A program made the position numbers and the translations under genes. Shown here in pieces: positions 1 to 10,993 of a stretch of DNA of 56,394 nt. The DNA is from Lachnospiraceae bacterium (GTDB taxonomy: Bacteria; Bacillota; Clostridia; Lachnospirales; Lachnospiraceae): contig JAIKZI010000057.1 in NCBI GenBank assembly GCA_024682375.1, positions 1 through 56,394 of the forward strand, given 5' to 3'. Positions within the stretch are counted from its first letter, which is position 1. Each line of letters opens with the position of its first letter. The notes beneath the pieces were generated by a model, which saw only the letters and a list, made by a program, of their open reading frames with translations, did not search any database and had not been told where the DNA came from.

Positions 1-1603
1 TGTTTCTGGAACACATATAAGTGTGGTGTCCAAAAGATTGTACAACCTACTTCGAAAAAAAAGATTCAGTTACTTAAGTTGTCTTATTATATCAGGTATT
101 ATCTCTATTTGTTATGGAAGGATATGCGGAAATTCTATCTCAACAATTAGAGCCTGCTTTATGTTTATAGTTTTATGTATAGCTGAATATCTGGGTTATT
201 CTTATGATAGTGTGACAGCGCTTTCTTTTATAGCCTTAATTATGTGTTTGAAAAATCCGTATATTGTTTTAAATACATCATTTCAACTTTCGTTTGGAAT
301 AGTATTTTGCGTTATTTTTATTGCTTATCCGGTAGCAATTCAGATAGCAAAGAATGATAGGAGAGTATGGGGATTGAGGCATAAGATGTCTGGCGTGGAC
401 AGATATAGGTTTAGCTATAAAAAGAAACTGATTACCTATATGTATGTCTCGTTTTTGGTACAGCTTACTTCAGTTCCTATAATTGCATATATATTTTATG
501 AGATACCTTTGTATTCTTTTTTCCTAAATATGCTTTTACTGCCGGTATTTCCGGTTCTTCTAATTTCAGGATTAATTGGTGCGACTTTACTTTCTTTTGG
601 AGAGCCATTTATTTCGAGATTACTTCTTTTTGTTTGTCATTTTATGATTTACAAATTTGAAGAAATCTCTGATTTTTCAACCAGGCTTCCTTTTTCTAGG
701 ATTGTTTTAGGGCGATTAGGTGTAATCCAGTTGGTTTTGTTTTACGGGATTATTCTTTCTGTATTTCTTAAGTTCTATCGATTTGAGAGAAGATATAGGG
801 TATTGGCGATCATTCTTTCTATTATTGTACTTGGATTTCCGAAACGCCGTGGATTTTCTATAAACATGCTTTATGTAGGGCAGGGAGATGGAATACACAT
901 TTCGATGGGACATGATGTAGATCTCTTTGTAGACGGTGGAAGTACAAGTGAGAAGGAATTAGGGAAGTATACTATTATGCCTTATCTAAAGTATCATGCA
1001 ATTCGCGATATAGATGTATGGTATGTGACACATTCTGATATGGATCATATTTCAGGACTTATCGAATTATTAGAGGCAGGATTTCCGATAGGCGAGATTC
1101 AGACATCTGCACAAATATTTGAAGACAAAGGCTTTCGGAAGATTGAAGAATTAGCAAAGAAAAATAAGACAAGAATTAGACTTGTTAAATCTTATGATTC
1201 TATGAGGATTGGAAAGGATTGTATTGAAATTTTGGCTCCGGATATAGATTATCATTCGGAGGATATAAACGATTATAGCTTGATTTTTTCCCTAAGCCAT
1301 GTAAAATCAAATGGGAAAAAATATAAAGCTCTTTTTACTGGTGATATTTCAGGTGAGGTAGAGAGTGAGCTTTTAGATAGGTTTAGCGAAGTTGATTTAT
1401 TGAAGGCTTGTCATCATGGGTCGAATAATTCAAATAGTTACGCTTTTTTGAAGAAAATCAGTCCTAGAATTTGTATCATTTCTGCGGGAGAGAATAATAG
1501 GTATCATCATCCCGGAAAAGAGGCCTTAGAGAGACTTAATAAAGTGTGTGAAAAGGTGATTTGCACAATAGAAAATGGACAGATAAGTATTAGAGTGAAA
1601 TAA
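1..1603 (+). CDS. comEC: ComEC/Rec2 DNA uptake channel protein, 5'-truncated by window edge
   Basis: This is the C-terminal 533 residues of the inner-membrane channel that carries single-stranded transforming DNA into the cell. The frame is open from base 2, and the first residues (SGTHIS) match the SG-L/T-HI motif of the ComEC competence domain, so the gene starts upstream of the window and the GTG at 23 is not its start. Several membrane helices fill roughly the first 270 visible residues. A metallo-beta-lactamase-like domain follows, with VGQGDGI, the metal motif HSDMDH, and a late HHGSNNS. The last two features identify the ComEC C-terminal hydrolase domain. No other competence gene is visible except distant radA and pilin-like genes. 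Identification is firm; true length is unknown. Confidence 0.93.
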   Translation, partial: VSGTHISVVSKRLYNLLRKKRFSYLSCLIISGIISICYGRICGNSISTIRACFMFIVLCIAEYLGYSYDSVTALSFIALIMCLKNPYIVLNTSFQLSFGIVFCVIFIAYPVAIQIAKNDRRVWGLRHKMSGVDRYRFSYKKKLITYMYVSFLVQLTSVPIIAYIFYEIPLYSFFLNMLLLPVFPVLLISGLIGATLLSFGEPFISRLLLFVCHFMIYKFEEISDFSTRLPFSRIVLGRLGVIQLVLFYGIILSVFLKFYRFERRYRVLAIILSIIVLGFPKRRGFSINMLYVGQGDGIHISMGHDVDLFVDGGSTSEKELGKYTIMPYLKYHAIRDIDVWYVTHSDMDHISGLIELLEAGFPIGEIQTSAQIFEDKGFRKIEELAKKNKTRIRLVKSYDSMRIGKDCIEILAPDIDYHSEDINDYSLIFSLSHVKSNGKKYKALFTGDISGEVESELLDRFSEVDLLKACHHGSNNSNSYAFLKKISPRICIISAGENNRYHHPGKEALERLNKVCEKVICTIENGQISIRVK

Positions 1604-1637
1604 CTAACTCAAATAGGCCTATTTCAAGATATAATAC

Positions 1638-1667
1638 TTGACAAACCTATATATGTAATATTATTAT
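1638..1667 (+). promoter_or_regulatory. Predicted sigma-A promoter of rpsT
   Basis: TTGACA (1638-1643) and TATTAT (1662-1667) are separated by 18 bases. This is a near-consensus housekeeping promoter in the comEC-rpsT gap. Confidence 0.6.
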
Positions 1668-1679
1668 ATCATTTGTATG

Positions 1680-1714
1680 CCGCATCGGATTGTCCGTGTC
1701 CTATTCCGATACGG
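1680..1714 (+). promoter_or_regulatory. Stem-loop in the rpsT leader
   Basis: CCG-C-ATCGGA (1680-1689) can pair with TCCGAT-A-CGG (1705-1714), leaving one C/A mismatch, just downstream of the predicted rpsT promoter and 40 bases before the start codon. Ribosomal protein leaders often carry autoregulatory structures, so this may be one. No T-run follows, so it is not a terminator. The role is a guess. Confidence 0.3.
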
Positions 1715-1756
1715 AATGAAATATTTCAGTAATAAAAACCATGGAGGTGGACAGCT

Positions 1757-2017
1757 TTGGCAAATATTAAGTCAGCTAAAAAGAGAGTTCTTGTTAACAA
1801 GAAGAAGTATGAGAGAAATAAGAGCATCCGTTCTGCAGTAAAGACTTACATCAAGAACGTAGAGGTTGCAGTTTCAGAAGGAAACAAGGAAGAGGCTTCA
1901 AAGGCTCTTACAGTAGCAATCGGAGCTATCGCAAAGGCTTCTAACAAGGGTATTTACCATAAGAACAATGCTGCAAGAAAAGTATCTCGTCTTACAAAGC
2001 TTGTAGATGCAATGTAA
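1757..2017 (+). CDS. rpsT: 30S ribosomal protein S20
   Basis: S20 is a small basic protein that binds 16S rRNA early in assembly of the 30S subunit. The 86 residues have the typical start ANIKSAKKRVLVNKKKYERNKS and the normal length. Translation starts at TTG behind a strong GGAGGTGG site. The gene has its own promoter and a strong terminator just after it, so it is probably monocistronic. Its place next to comEC and holA is the usual Firmicutes arrangement. Confidence 0.97.
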   Translation: MANIKSAKKRVLVNKKKYERNKSIRSAVKTYIKNVEVAVSEGNKEEASKALTVAIGAIAKASNKGIYHKNNAARKVSRLTKLVDAM

Positions 2018-2041
2018 TTTAAAGTGATTTTTCACTTATAA

Positions 2042-2080
2042 AAAAGATAACTATCTAATTTAGATAGTTATCTTTTTTTT
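2042..2080. terminator. Bidirectional intrinsic terminator, rpsT/holA
   Basis: AAGATAACTATCTA and its reverse complement flank a short ATTT loop and are followed by eight T's on the plus strand. A-runs before the stem give a T-tract on the minus strand, so the hairpin can end both rpsT and the convergent holA transcript. Confidence 0.85.
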
Positions 2081-2086
2081 ATGTCA

Positions 2087-3088
2087 TTATTTAATTTGAT
2101 TTAAAAGGAACACTTCGATAGCAGCAGTTTTTTGCTCAGTTTTTGTAAGTGTCGATTTCATTTTCTGATCTAATTCATTTATCTGTTCAATAAATCCCAT
2201 CAATTCTTCTTCTGTGAAGCTTCTGGCCAAATTCAATGTTTTATCTACGAAATAAATATTAATACCAGATCCCGCTGCGATATCTTTCTTTGAATAACGT
2301 AAATTAGCCATATTCTTTGCAACCAGAATCTTGTGAAACTGGGTTCTGGTGATTGAAAGAATCTTTATCGGTTCCTCTCTGGCTTCGAGAAGAGAGTGGT
2401 AGCAATTCATAACACCTTCGACATTCTTAGCTGATAGAGCATTTATCATGTCAAAAATCTTATCTTCAACAAATCCTGAACAGATAGTTCTTACATCCTC
2501 TAAAGTAACAGTTTCATTGTCACCGACATAACTTAGTAGTTTATTGAATTCGGTGTCCATCATATCCATTGATTCGCAGGTCCTGTTATAGAACTCCTGC
2601 CAGGCTTCTTTTTGAATCTTCTTTCCTTCAGCCTTTAGTCTAGAACCAATCCAGGTTGCTATTTCTTTTTCGGCCTGATCTTTATCTTTAGGAAGGACAC
2701 ATTCTATGAGCTGGCCTTTAGATTTAGCAGCTTTATAGACATTCGTTCTCTTATCAATCGATTCCTCGGTAAAGATAAGGACAGTAGTATCATTAGGGTT
2801 TTTTAAGTATTCTGCAAGATCTTCATTTGATTTGGAAAAAAGTTTTAGATTGTCGCAAACGATTACTCTGTGCTCAGCAAAAAGTGGCATAGTATTTGCG
2901 AGTTCTACCAAGGATTTGATTTCTATTTTTTCCGAATTAAAAACCGTATAATTCATAGTGTCGCCTTCGTTTACGAGGGCTTTTATTAATTTGTTTTTAT
3001 AGGTTCTTCTTAAAAAAGCTTCATCTCCATATAGAAGGTAGATACTTTTATATTCACCTGATTTTATATCATTATCAATTGGATGCAT
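2087..3088 (-). CDS. holA: DNA polymerase III subunit delta
   Basis: The delta subunit of the clamp loader opens the sliding clamp ring. The protein has 333 residues, normal for the family, with the typical start (IKSGEYKSIYLLYGDEAFLRRTYKNKL) and the central delta fold (PLFAEHRVIVCDN, LKNPNDTTVLIFTEE). The ATG at 3088 is chosen over an in-frame TTG at 3100 because GGAGGG lies at good spacing before the ATG and overlaps the TTG. The gene overlaps the end of apbE by 14 bases, so the two are probably cotranscribed and translationally coupled. In Bacillus it sits beside comEC on the same strand; here it is inverted. Confidence 0.93.
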   Translation of the reverse strand: MHPIDNDIKSGEYKSIYLLYGDEAFLRRTYKNKLIKALVNEGDTMNYTVFNSEKIEIKSLVELANTMPLFAEHRVIVCDNLKLFSKSNEDLAEYLKNPNDTTVLIFTEESIDKRTNVYKAAKSKGQLIECVLPKDKDQAEKEIATWIGSRLKAEGKKIQKEAWQEFYNRTCESMDMMDTEFNKLLSYVGDNETVTLEDVRTICSGFVEDKIFDMINALSAKNVEGVMNCYHSLLEAREEPIKILSITRTQFHKILVAKNMANLRYSKKDIAAGSGINIYFVDKTLNLARSFTEEELMGFIEQINELDQKMKSTLTKTEQKTAAIEVFLLNQIK

Positions 3089-4061
3089 TCTTCCCTCCAA
3101 CCTTTGTTTCGCTTAAATCTTTATGTACAAAGAGCACTTCAATATTGTCGAGTTTCTTTACGACTTTCTTGGCTTTCTTTTCACCGAGTAAGAATAATGA
3201 AGTACTAAGTGCATCACCATCTGTGCTGCTGTCGCTTATTATAGTAACAGAATTTAGATCATTCTTACACGGGTATCCCGTTTTTAAATCTATTATATGG
3301 TGATAGATTTTTCCATCTTTCTTGAAGTATCTTTCGTATATTCCGCTTGTAACTACGGACTTATTTGAAATTTCCATTGAATCTAAAGACTCATTTGTTT
3401 TTGTAAAAGGTTTTTTGATTCCGATTTTATACTGGTCGCCGTTTGGTTTAGGATCGAGACAAAGTATGTTTCCACCTAAGTTAATAAGCGCAGAGTGAAC
3501 ATTCTCTTTTTCAAGATATGCTTTCATTTTATCAGCGATGTAGCCTTTTGCGATTCCACCTAAATCCAATTCTTGATTTGGCGCGATTCTTACAGCATTA
3601 TTTGTGATTTCGATTTTTCTATAATCGACAGTTTCTTTCGCCTCATTTATTTCATCTTCGGATGGAAGAGAGTGACTCTCGATTGCTTTTTTCCAAAGCA
3701 TAGAGAGTCGGCCGATGGTTATGTCAAAATTTCCTTCGGTAAGTTTCGAATACTTTATACTCTTTTTTATGATATCAATTGTTTCAGGGTGTACTTTTAC
3801 GTAAGAACCTGCATTTGAATTGATTTTCGCTATATCCGAAGAGGGGTTAGTTGTGCTAAAATAGTTGTCGTATTTTTGGGCTAGAGAAAAAAGCTTTTGT
3901 AATACATCGTTTTGTGATTCATCATATAGTGTGATGGTTATTACTGTATCGAAGAAAGTTCCGCTCTTTGAAATCTCTGTATTTTCTTTTGAGCAACTAG
4001 TGATGTTCAATAATATTATGGAAATGAGCACTAGTGTAGCTATTCTTTTTTGTTTAATCAT
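3075..4061 (-). CDS. apbE: FAD:protein FMN transferase, lipoprotein (ApbE family)
   Basis: ApbE enzymes act outside the membrane and attach FMN from FAD to Thr/Ser of flavoproteins such as RnfG or NqrC. The 328 residues start with a lipoprotein signal (IILLNITSC, lipid Cys near residue 23). The family marks follow: SGTFFDTVITITLYD, the LDLGGIAKGYIADKM core near residues 165-180, SALINLGGNI, and TDGDALSTSLFLLG near the C-terminus. No Rnf or Nqr genes are in the window, so the target protein is elsewhere. It is the first gene of a leftward apbE-holA unit and sits where spore formers often have gpr and spoIIP. Confidence 0.92.
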   Translation of the reverse strand: MIKQKRIATLVLISIILLNITSCSKENTEISKSGTFFDTVITITLYDESQNDVLQKLFSLAQKYDNYFSTTNPSSDIAKINSNAGSYVKVHPETIDIIKKSIKYSKLTEGNFDITIGRLSMLWKKAIESHSLPSEDEINEAKETVDYRKIEITNNAVRIAPNQELDLGGIAKGYIADKMKAYLEKENVHSALINLGGNILCLDPKPNGDQYKIGIKKPFTKTNESLDSMEISNKSVVTSGIYERYFKKDGKIYHHIIDLKTGYPCKNDLNSVTIISDSSTDGDALSTSLFLLGEKKAKKVVKKLDNIEVLFVHKDLSETKVGGKNASN

Positions 4062-4096
4062 GATATCTCCGTGTATTTAAGATTTTTGCTCTACTA

Positions 4097-4102
4097 ATTA
4101 TA
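4097..4102 (-). promoter_or_regulatory. Predicted extended -10 promoter of apbE-holA
   Basis: On the minus strand TGGTATAAT forms a perfect extended -10 element about 36 bases before the apbE start. No good -35 hexamer is seen, which is normal for extended -10 promoters. Confidence 0.45.
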
Positions 4103-4163
4103 CCAAAATGAATTGTTAGATAAAGCATTGCTTTTAAGATAAAAATTAGGAGGAAGATTTAAT

Positions 4164-5969
4164 TTGGATCAGTCTCATATTAGAAATTTTAGTATTGTAG
4201 CACATATTGATCATGGCAAGTCGACTCTTGCGGATCGAATGATTGAGAAGACAGGAACTCTTACTGAGCGTGAGATGCAGAATCAGGTTTTGGATAATAT
4301 GGATCTGGAACGTGAGAGAGGTATCACTATAAAGTCTCAGGCTGTTCGTCTTATTTATACAGCGAAGAATGGTGAAGAGTATATTTTTAACTTGATTGAT
4401 ACACCAGGTCATGTCGATTTCAATTACGAGGTTTCAAGAAGTCTTGCTGCTTGCGATGGAGCTGTTTTGGTTGTCGATGCCACTCAGGGTGTTGAGGCTC
4501 AGACACTAGCAAATGTGTATTTGGCTATCGATTCCAATCTAGAAGTTCTTCCTGTAATTAATAAGGTAGATCTTCCAAGTGCTATGCCTGATAGAGTTGC
4601 TGAGGAAATCGAGAATATCATCGGTATTGAAGCGATGGATGCACCTCGTATTTCTGCAAAGACAGGTTTGAATGTGGAAGATGTATTAGAGCATATTATC
4701 ACAGATCTACCTGCTCCAACTGGAGATGCTAAAGCTCCGCTTAAAGGATTGATCTTTGATTCATTCTATGATCCATATAAGGGCGTTATTGCTTTTGTCC
4801 GTATTTTTGATGGTACAGTAAAGGCAGGAGATACAATTCACTTTATGGCTAGTTGTGCAGAAGATTTAGCTATTGAAGTTGGATATTTCGGAGCTGGAAG
4901 AATGATTCCTTGCGATGAGCTTTCGGCTGGAATGGTTGGTTATATTGCAGCTGGTATTAAAAATATCCGTGATGCTAGAGTTGGTGATACAGTCACTCTT
5001 AAATCAAATCCTGCGAAGGAAGCTCTTCCGGGTTATAAGAAGGTAAATCCTATGGTTTACTGTGGTATGTATCCTGCAGATTCAGCTAAGTATCCAGATC
5101 TTCGTGATGCTCTAGAAAAGCTTCAGCTTAATGATGCTGCTCTTCAGTTTGAGCCGGAGACATCAGCTGCTCTAGGTTTTGGATTCCGTTGTGGTTTCCT
5201 AGGACTTCTTCATCTTGACGTAATTCAGGAAAGACTAGAAAGAGAGTATGATCTAGATCTTGTAACAACAGCACCAGGTGTTATCTATAAGGTACATAAA
5301 ACTGATGGTGAAGTAATTGAACTTACAAACCCATCGAATCTTCCAGATCCAGCTGAGATTGAATATATGGAAGAGCCTGTTGTGGATGCTGAGATTATGG
5401 TCACTTCTGAATTCATAGGTTCTATCATGGATCTATGTCAGGAGAGACGTGGTGAATATATCAGTATGGAATATATTGAAGAAAATAGAGCTGTACTAAA
5501 ATATGTACTCCCACTAAATGAAATCATCTATGATTTCTTTGATGCTCTTAAATCACGTTCTCGTGGTTATGCATCACTTGATTATGAGTTTAAAGAATAC
5601 AGAAGATCAGAACTTCAGAAGCTGGATATTCTTATTAATAAAGAAGTGGTCGATGCGCTTTCATTTATTGTATTTGCAGATTCAGCTTATTCAAAGGGAC
5701 GTAAGTTCTGCGAAAAGTTAAAGACTACAATTCCAAGACAGCTTTTTGATATTCCAATTCAGGCTGCTGTCGGCGCAAAGGTTATCGCCCGTGAAACTGT
5801 AAAGGCTTACCGTAAGGATGTACTTGCTAAGTGTTACGGTGGTGATATTTCACGAAAGAAGAAACTTCTGGAGAAGCAGAAGGAAGGAAAGAAGAGAATG
5901 AGACAGATTGGTTCTGTAGAAATTCCTCAGGAAGCCTTCATGAGTATACTTAAATTGGATGAGGAATAA
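4164..5969 (+). CDS. lepA: Elongation factor 4 (LepA), ribosomal back-translocase GTPase
   Basis: LepA is a translational GTPase related to EF-G that acts on stalled or misassembled ribosomes. The 601 residues start [26 protein letters not shown] with the P-loop, then DTPGHVDF (G3) and NKVDLP (G4), and end with the LepA-specific C-terminal domain ([34 protein letters not shown]). Length is normal. The start is TTG behind AGGAGGAAG. The hemW start lies 2 bases after its stop, so the two genes form an operon, as in Bacillus. Confidence 0.98.
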   Translation: MDQSHIRNFSIVAHIDHGKSTLADRMIEKTGTLTEREMQNQVLDNMDLERERGITIKSQAVRLIYTAKNGEEYIFNLIDTPGHVDFNYEVSRSLAACDGAVLVVDATQGVEAQTLANVYLAIDSNLEVLPVINKVDLPSAMPDRVAEEIENIIGIEAMDAPRISAKTGLNVEDVLEHIITDLPAPTGDAKAPLKGLIFDSFYDPYKGVIAFVRIFDGTVKAGDTIHFMASCAEDLAIEVGYFGAGRMIPCDELSAGMVGYIAAGIKNIRDARVGDTVTLKSNPAKEALPGYKKVNPMVYCGMYPADSAKYPDLRDALEKLQLNDAALQFEPETSAALGFGFRCGFLGLLHLDVIQERLEREYDLDLVTTAPGVIYKVHKTDGEVIELTNPSNLPDPAEIEYMEEPVVDAEIMVTSEFIGSIMDLCQERRGEYISMEYIEENRAVLKYVLPLNEIIYDFFDALKSRSRGYASLDYEFKEYRRSELQKLDILINKEVVDALSFIVFADSAYSKGRKFCEKLKTTIPRQLFDIPIQAAVGAKVIARETVKAYRKDVLAKCYGGDISRKKKLLEKQKEGKKRMRQIGSVEIPQEAFMSILKLDEE

Positions 5970-5970
5970 T

Positions 5971-7128
5971 ATGGAACTATATATTCATATACCTTTTTGT
6001 ATAAAAAAGTGTGAGTATTGCGATTTCCTTTCTGGCACATCAACTGAGTCAGAAAGAGCTCGATATAGCGAAGCTGTTATGAAAGAGCTTTTTCTTTACG
6101 CAGACGATTTCAAGGATGAAATTGTAACAAGTGTTTTTATAGGAGGCGGTACGCCGACTTTTTTAGAAGCAGATCGAATGGTTCGCATCATGGAATGCGT
6201 TCATTCTTATTATAATCTGTCTTCAGACTGTGAGATTACAATTGAGTGTAATCCTAAAACTGCAACTCTTGATAGCCTTTATAAATATCGAGAGGCAGGT
6301 ATCAATCGTATCAGCATCGGTCTTCAGTCTGTTAATTCAGATGAACTAAAACTTCTCGGCCGCGTTCATGATTACAATGATTTTCTCCGTACTTTTGAGA
6401 ACGCGAGAAAAGCAGGCTTTCAGAATATTAATATAGATATTATGACAGGACTCCCAGGTCAGACTGAAGAGAAGCTTCAGAAGACTTTAAGAGCTGTATA
6501 TATGCTTCGCCCGGAACATATCTCTTCTTATGATCTTATAATAGAAGAGGGAACCCCATTTTATGATAAGTATGCAAGTGATTTAATCAGACGAGATCGC
6601 GGTGAAGAAACACTATTACTTCCTAATGAAGAATTGGAAGAGAAACTTTCAAATCAGGTAGAGGATTTTTTGATTTCTCATGGATATCATCAATATGAGA
6701 TTTCAAATTTTGCTCGTCCGGATAAAGAGTGTCGTCACAACAAAGGCTATTGGGAGAGAGTTCCATACCTCGGAATCGGAGCTGGTTCTGCATCTCTTAT
6801 CGCTGAGCATCGTTGGAACAATGTAAGAGATGTCTATAAATATATGGAAGCAATTGAGAATAATGAGCTTCCAAAGGTTTGTCTTCACGAATTATCTAAG
6901 AACGAAGCTATGGAAGAATTTTTCTTCTTAGGCTTAAGAAAAAACGAAGGTGTCAATCGCCTTGATTTTGAAAATTATTTTGAGCTTACTGTGGATGCGG
7001 TATACGGCGAAGTTCTCCGCAGGCTAAAGAGTGAGAATCTTCTTATAGAAAATGCCGGCCAGATCTACCTAACAAAAAGAGGCAGGGATGTATCTAATTT
7101 TATATTGGCTGATTTTCTGCTGGATTAG
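5971..7128 (+). CDS. hemW: HemW-type radical SAM protein, heme chaperone
   Basis: HemW proteins resemble oxygen-independent coproporphyrinogen oxidase (HemN) but are thought to deliver heme. The 385 residues begin MELYIHIPFCIKKCEYCDF, which carries the radical-SAM Cys triad CxxxCxxC. This is the short HemW form, not the longer HemN. Further signs are GGGTPTFL near residue 57 and the SIGLQSVNSDELKLLGRVHDYNDF block. The ATG at 5971 is preferred over the upstream ATG inside lepA because AGGAAT lies at suitable spacing. The gene is followed by a strong terminator. Confidence 0.94.
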   Translation: MELYIHIPFCIKKCEYCDFLSGTSTESERARYSEAVMKELFLYADDFKDEIVTSVFIGGGTPTFLEADRMVRIMECVHSYYNLSSDCEITIECNPKTATLDSLYKYREAGINRISIGLQSVNSDELKLLGRVHDYNDFLRTFENARKAGFQNINIDIMTGLPGQTEEKLQKTLRAVYMLRPEHISSYDLIIEEGTPFYDKYASDLIRRDRGEETLLLPNEELEEKLSNQVEDFLISHGYHQYEISNFARPDKECRHNKGYWERVPYLGIGAGSASLIAEHRWNNVRDVYKYMEAIENNELPKVCLHELSKNEAMEEFFFLGLRKNEGVNRLDFENYFELTVDAVYGEVLRRLKSENLLIENAGQIYLTKRGRDVSNFILADFLLD

Positions 7129-7129
7129 T

Positions 7130-7180
7130 AAAAAACACACTTCTCGAATTCAAAAAAGAATTTGAGGAGTGTGTTTTTTT
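7130..7180 (+). terminator. Intrinsic terminator after lepA-hemW
   Basis: AACACACTTCTCGAATTC pairs imperfectly with GAATTTGAGGAGTGTGTT around an A-rich loop and is followed by seven T's. Confidence 0.85.
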
Positions 7181-7204
7181 CATGGAATTTCTTCCTTTAT
7201 TTTG

Positions 7205-7233
7205 TTGACAAATAGTTTTATGGGTGCTAAATT
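7205..7233 (+). promoter_or_regulatory. Predicted sigma-A promoter of the hrcA operon
   Basis: TTGACA (7205-7210) and TAAATT (7228-7233) are separated by 17 bases. The CIRCE operator begins 15 bases after the -10 box, in the right place for HrcA to block transcription. Confidence 0.65.
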
Positions 7234-7248
7234 AGTGTACGTAAGATA

Positions 7249-7275
7249 TTAGCACTCCAAATGAATGAGTGCTAA
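7249..7275 (+). promoter_or_regulatory. CIRCE operator (HrcA binding site)
   Basis: A perfect inverted repeat TTAGCACTC-N9-GAGTGCTAA matches the CIRCE consensus. HrcA binds it when GroEL is free and releases it on heat stress. It lies between the promoter and hrcA, so the whole hrcA-grpE-dnaK-dnaJ unit should be under autoregulated heat-shock control. Confidence 0.97.
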
Positions 7276-7311
7276 CAAGAGAAAAGAGATGTGCGATATA
7301 AGGAAAAGTGT

Positions 7312-8364
7312 ATGGATGAATTAAACGAGAGAAAACAAAATATTCTATATGCAGTTATAAAGTACTACCTCGAAACAGGTGAGCCGGTTGGTTCGAGAAC
7401 TATTTCGAAGATTACAGATTTGAATCTTTCATCTGCAACTATTCGAAATGAGATGTCTGATCTAGAAGATTTGGGATATGTGGTTTCCCCGCATACTTCA
7501 GCTGGACGTGTTCCGACAGACAAGGGCTATCGATTCTATGTCGACAAGCTTATGGCTGAGAAGGACAAAGAAGTTTCAGAAGTAAAAGAGGTTATGCTAA
7601 ATCAGACTGAGCGTGTTGAGAAGGTGTTTAAGCAGCTTGTTTCATACGTTGCAAATGCTACTCAGCTACCGACTATGATTTCAGCACCTTCTATTACAAA
7701 GAATAGAGTTAAGTTTATCCAGTTGTCTTATGTGGATGATAAGAATGTTCTTTTAGTAGTTGTTATGGAAGGAAACGTCGTAAGAAATCGCGTCGTTCCA
7801 AAGTCAAGTGCATTAGACAATGAAGCGATGCTTCGTTTGAACATGCTTCTTAATACTCATCTAAATGGTTTGACTTTGCAGGAAATCAATTTAGGACTTG
7901 TTTCAAAAATCAAAGATGCTGCAGGCGAGTTTACAAATATCGTCGAAGAAGTATTGAATACGATTGCTGATACAATTTCAGAAGATGATTTGGAAATCTA
8001 TACAAGTGGAGCGACAAACATTTTTAAGTATCCAGAGCTTTCTGATTCAAGAAGAGCAAGCGCGTTTTTGGACAATTTTGAAGATAAGGAAGACCTAGCT
8101 GATCTGATCAATGAAGTTCAGATTGATTCGGAAAAAAGAGGTACAGGTCTCCAGGTTTATATAGGAGATGAAGCTCCATCGAAGAATTTGAAAGACTGCA
8201 GTCTTGTAACTGCAACTTATGATCTTGGAAATGGAGTTAAGGGTACGATAGGTATCATCGGTCCTAAGAGAATGGACTATGAAAATGTTATGACAAACCT
8301 ATCTAATCTGAAGAGCCAGTTGGAAAACACATTGAAGCGCTCGGATGATAACGAACCAATTTAG
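7312..8364 (+). CDS. hrcA: Heat-inducible transcription repressor HrcA
   Basis: HrcA represses class I heat-shock genes through CIRCE. The 350 residues start MDELNERKQNILYAVIKYYLETGEPVGSRTISK, a winged-helix DNA-binding domain, with LSSATIRNEMSDLEDLGYVVSPHTSAGRVPTDKGYRFYVD as the family signature. The C-terminal part is the GAF-like sensing domain. The ATG at 7312 is chosen because AAGGAA lies 7-8 bases upstream; an in-frame GTG at 7291 has no good ribosome site. First gene of a four-gene chaperone operon. Confidence 0.97.
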   Translation: MDELNERKQNILYAVIKYYLETGEPVGSRTISKITDLNLSSATIRNEMSDLEDLGYVVSPHTSAGRVPTDKGYRFYVDKLMAEKDKEVSEVKEVMLNQTERVEKVFKQLVSYVANATQLPTMISAPSITKNRVKFIQLSYVDDKNVLLVVVMEGNVVRNRVVPKSSALDNEAMLRLNMLLNTHLNGLTLQEINLGLVSKIKDAAGEFTNIVEEVLNTIADTISEDDLEIYTSGATNIFKYPELSDSRRASAFLDNFEDKEDLADLINEVQIDSEKRGTGLQVYIGDEAPSKNLKDCSLVTATYDLGNGVKGTIGIIGPKRMDYENVMTNLSNLKSQLENTLKRSDDNEPI

Positions 8365-8381
8365 AAAGGTGGATATTTGAT

Positions 8382-9011
8382 TTGGCAGAACAGAATGTAA
8401 AAGACCTCGAAAAAGACAACGTTTGTGATACAGAAACTTGTGATGAAACTGCTAAGAATGCTGATGCGAATGCAAAAGAAGCAACACAGGATTCAAAGGT
8501 AGAAAAGCAGGCTTGTGACAAAGCAGACGAGAAGAAAGAGGCCGAGGAAGAGAAGAAGTCTTCTAAGAAGAAACCTAAGAAGGATAAGAAAGACGAGAAG
8601 ATTGAAGAGTTAACAGATAGAGTTACTCGTCAGATGGCAGAATTCGAGAATTTCAGAAAGAGAACTGAAAAAGAGAAGAGCCAGATGTATGCAATGGGTG
8701 CAAAAGATACTTTGGAAAAGATTCTTCCTGTTGTAGATAATTTTGAAAGAGCACTTGCAATGGAAACAGAGGATTCACCTTTTAAAGAAGGTATGGACAA
8801 GATTTACAAGATGTTCATAAAGAATCTTGAAGAGATGGGAGTTAAACCTCTCGATGCTGCAGGAAAGCCTTTCGACCCTGCATTCCACAATGCTGTAATG
8901 CATATTGAAGATGAAAACTACGGAGAAAACGAAGTAGTTGAAGAACTTCAGAAGGGTTACATGTACAAAGATACAATCCTTCGCCATAGTATGGTAAAGG
9001 TTGCTAATTAA
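8382..9011 (+). CDS. grpE: GrpE nucleotide exchange factor
   Basis: GrpE releases ADP from DnaK. The 209 residues have a long acidic and lysine-rich N-terminal tail (about 65 residues), a coiled coil (RVTRQMAEFENFRKRTEKEKSQM), and the conserved C-terminal beta domain (LEEMGVKPLDAAGKPFDPAFHNAVMHIED, GYMYKDTILRHSMVKVAN). The start is TTG behind AAAGGTGG. It sits between hrcA and dnaK as usual. Confidence 0.97.
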   Translation: MAEQNVKDLEKDNVCDTETCDETAKNADANAKEATQDSKVEKQACDKADEKKEAEEEKKSSKKKPKKDKKDEKIEELTDRVTRQMAEFENFRKRTEKEKSQMYAMGAKDTLEKILPVVDNFERALAMETEDSPFKEGMDKIYKMFIKNLEEMGVKPLDAAGKPFDPAFHNAVMHIEDENYGENEVVEELQKGYMYKDTILRHSMVKVAN

Positions 9012-9071
9012 TTTTTTCCGTATAGAAAAAAAGCTAATACTCACGACACAAAGTGGTCAAAATAGAAATGA

Positions 9072-10979
<1,908 letters not shown>

Positions 10980-10993
10980 TTTAGGATATTAAA

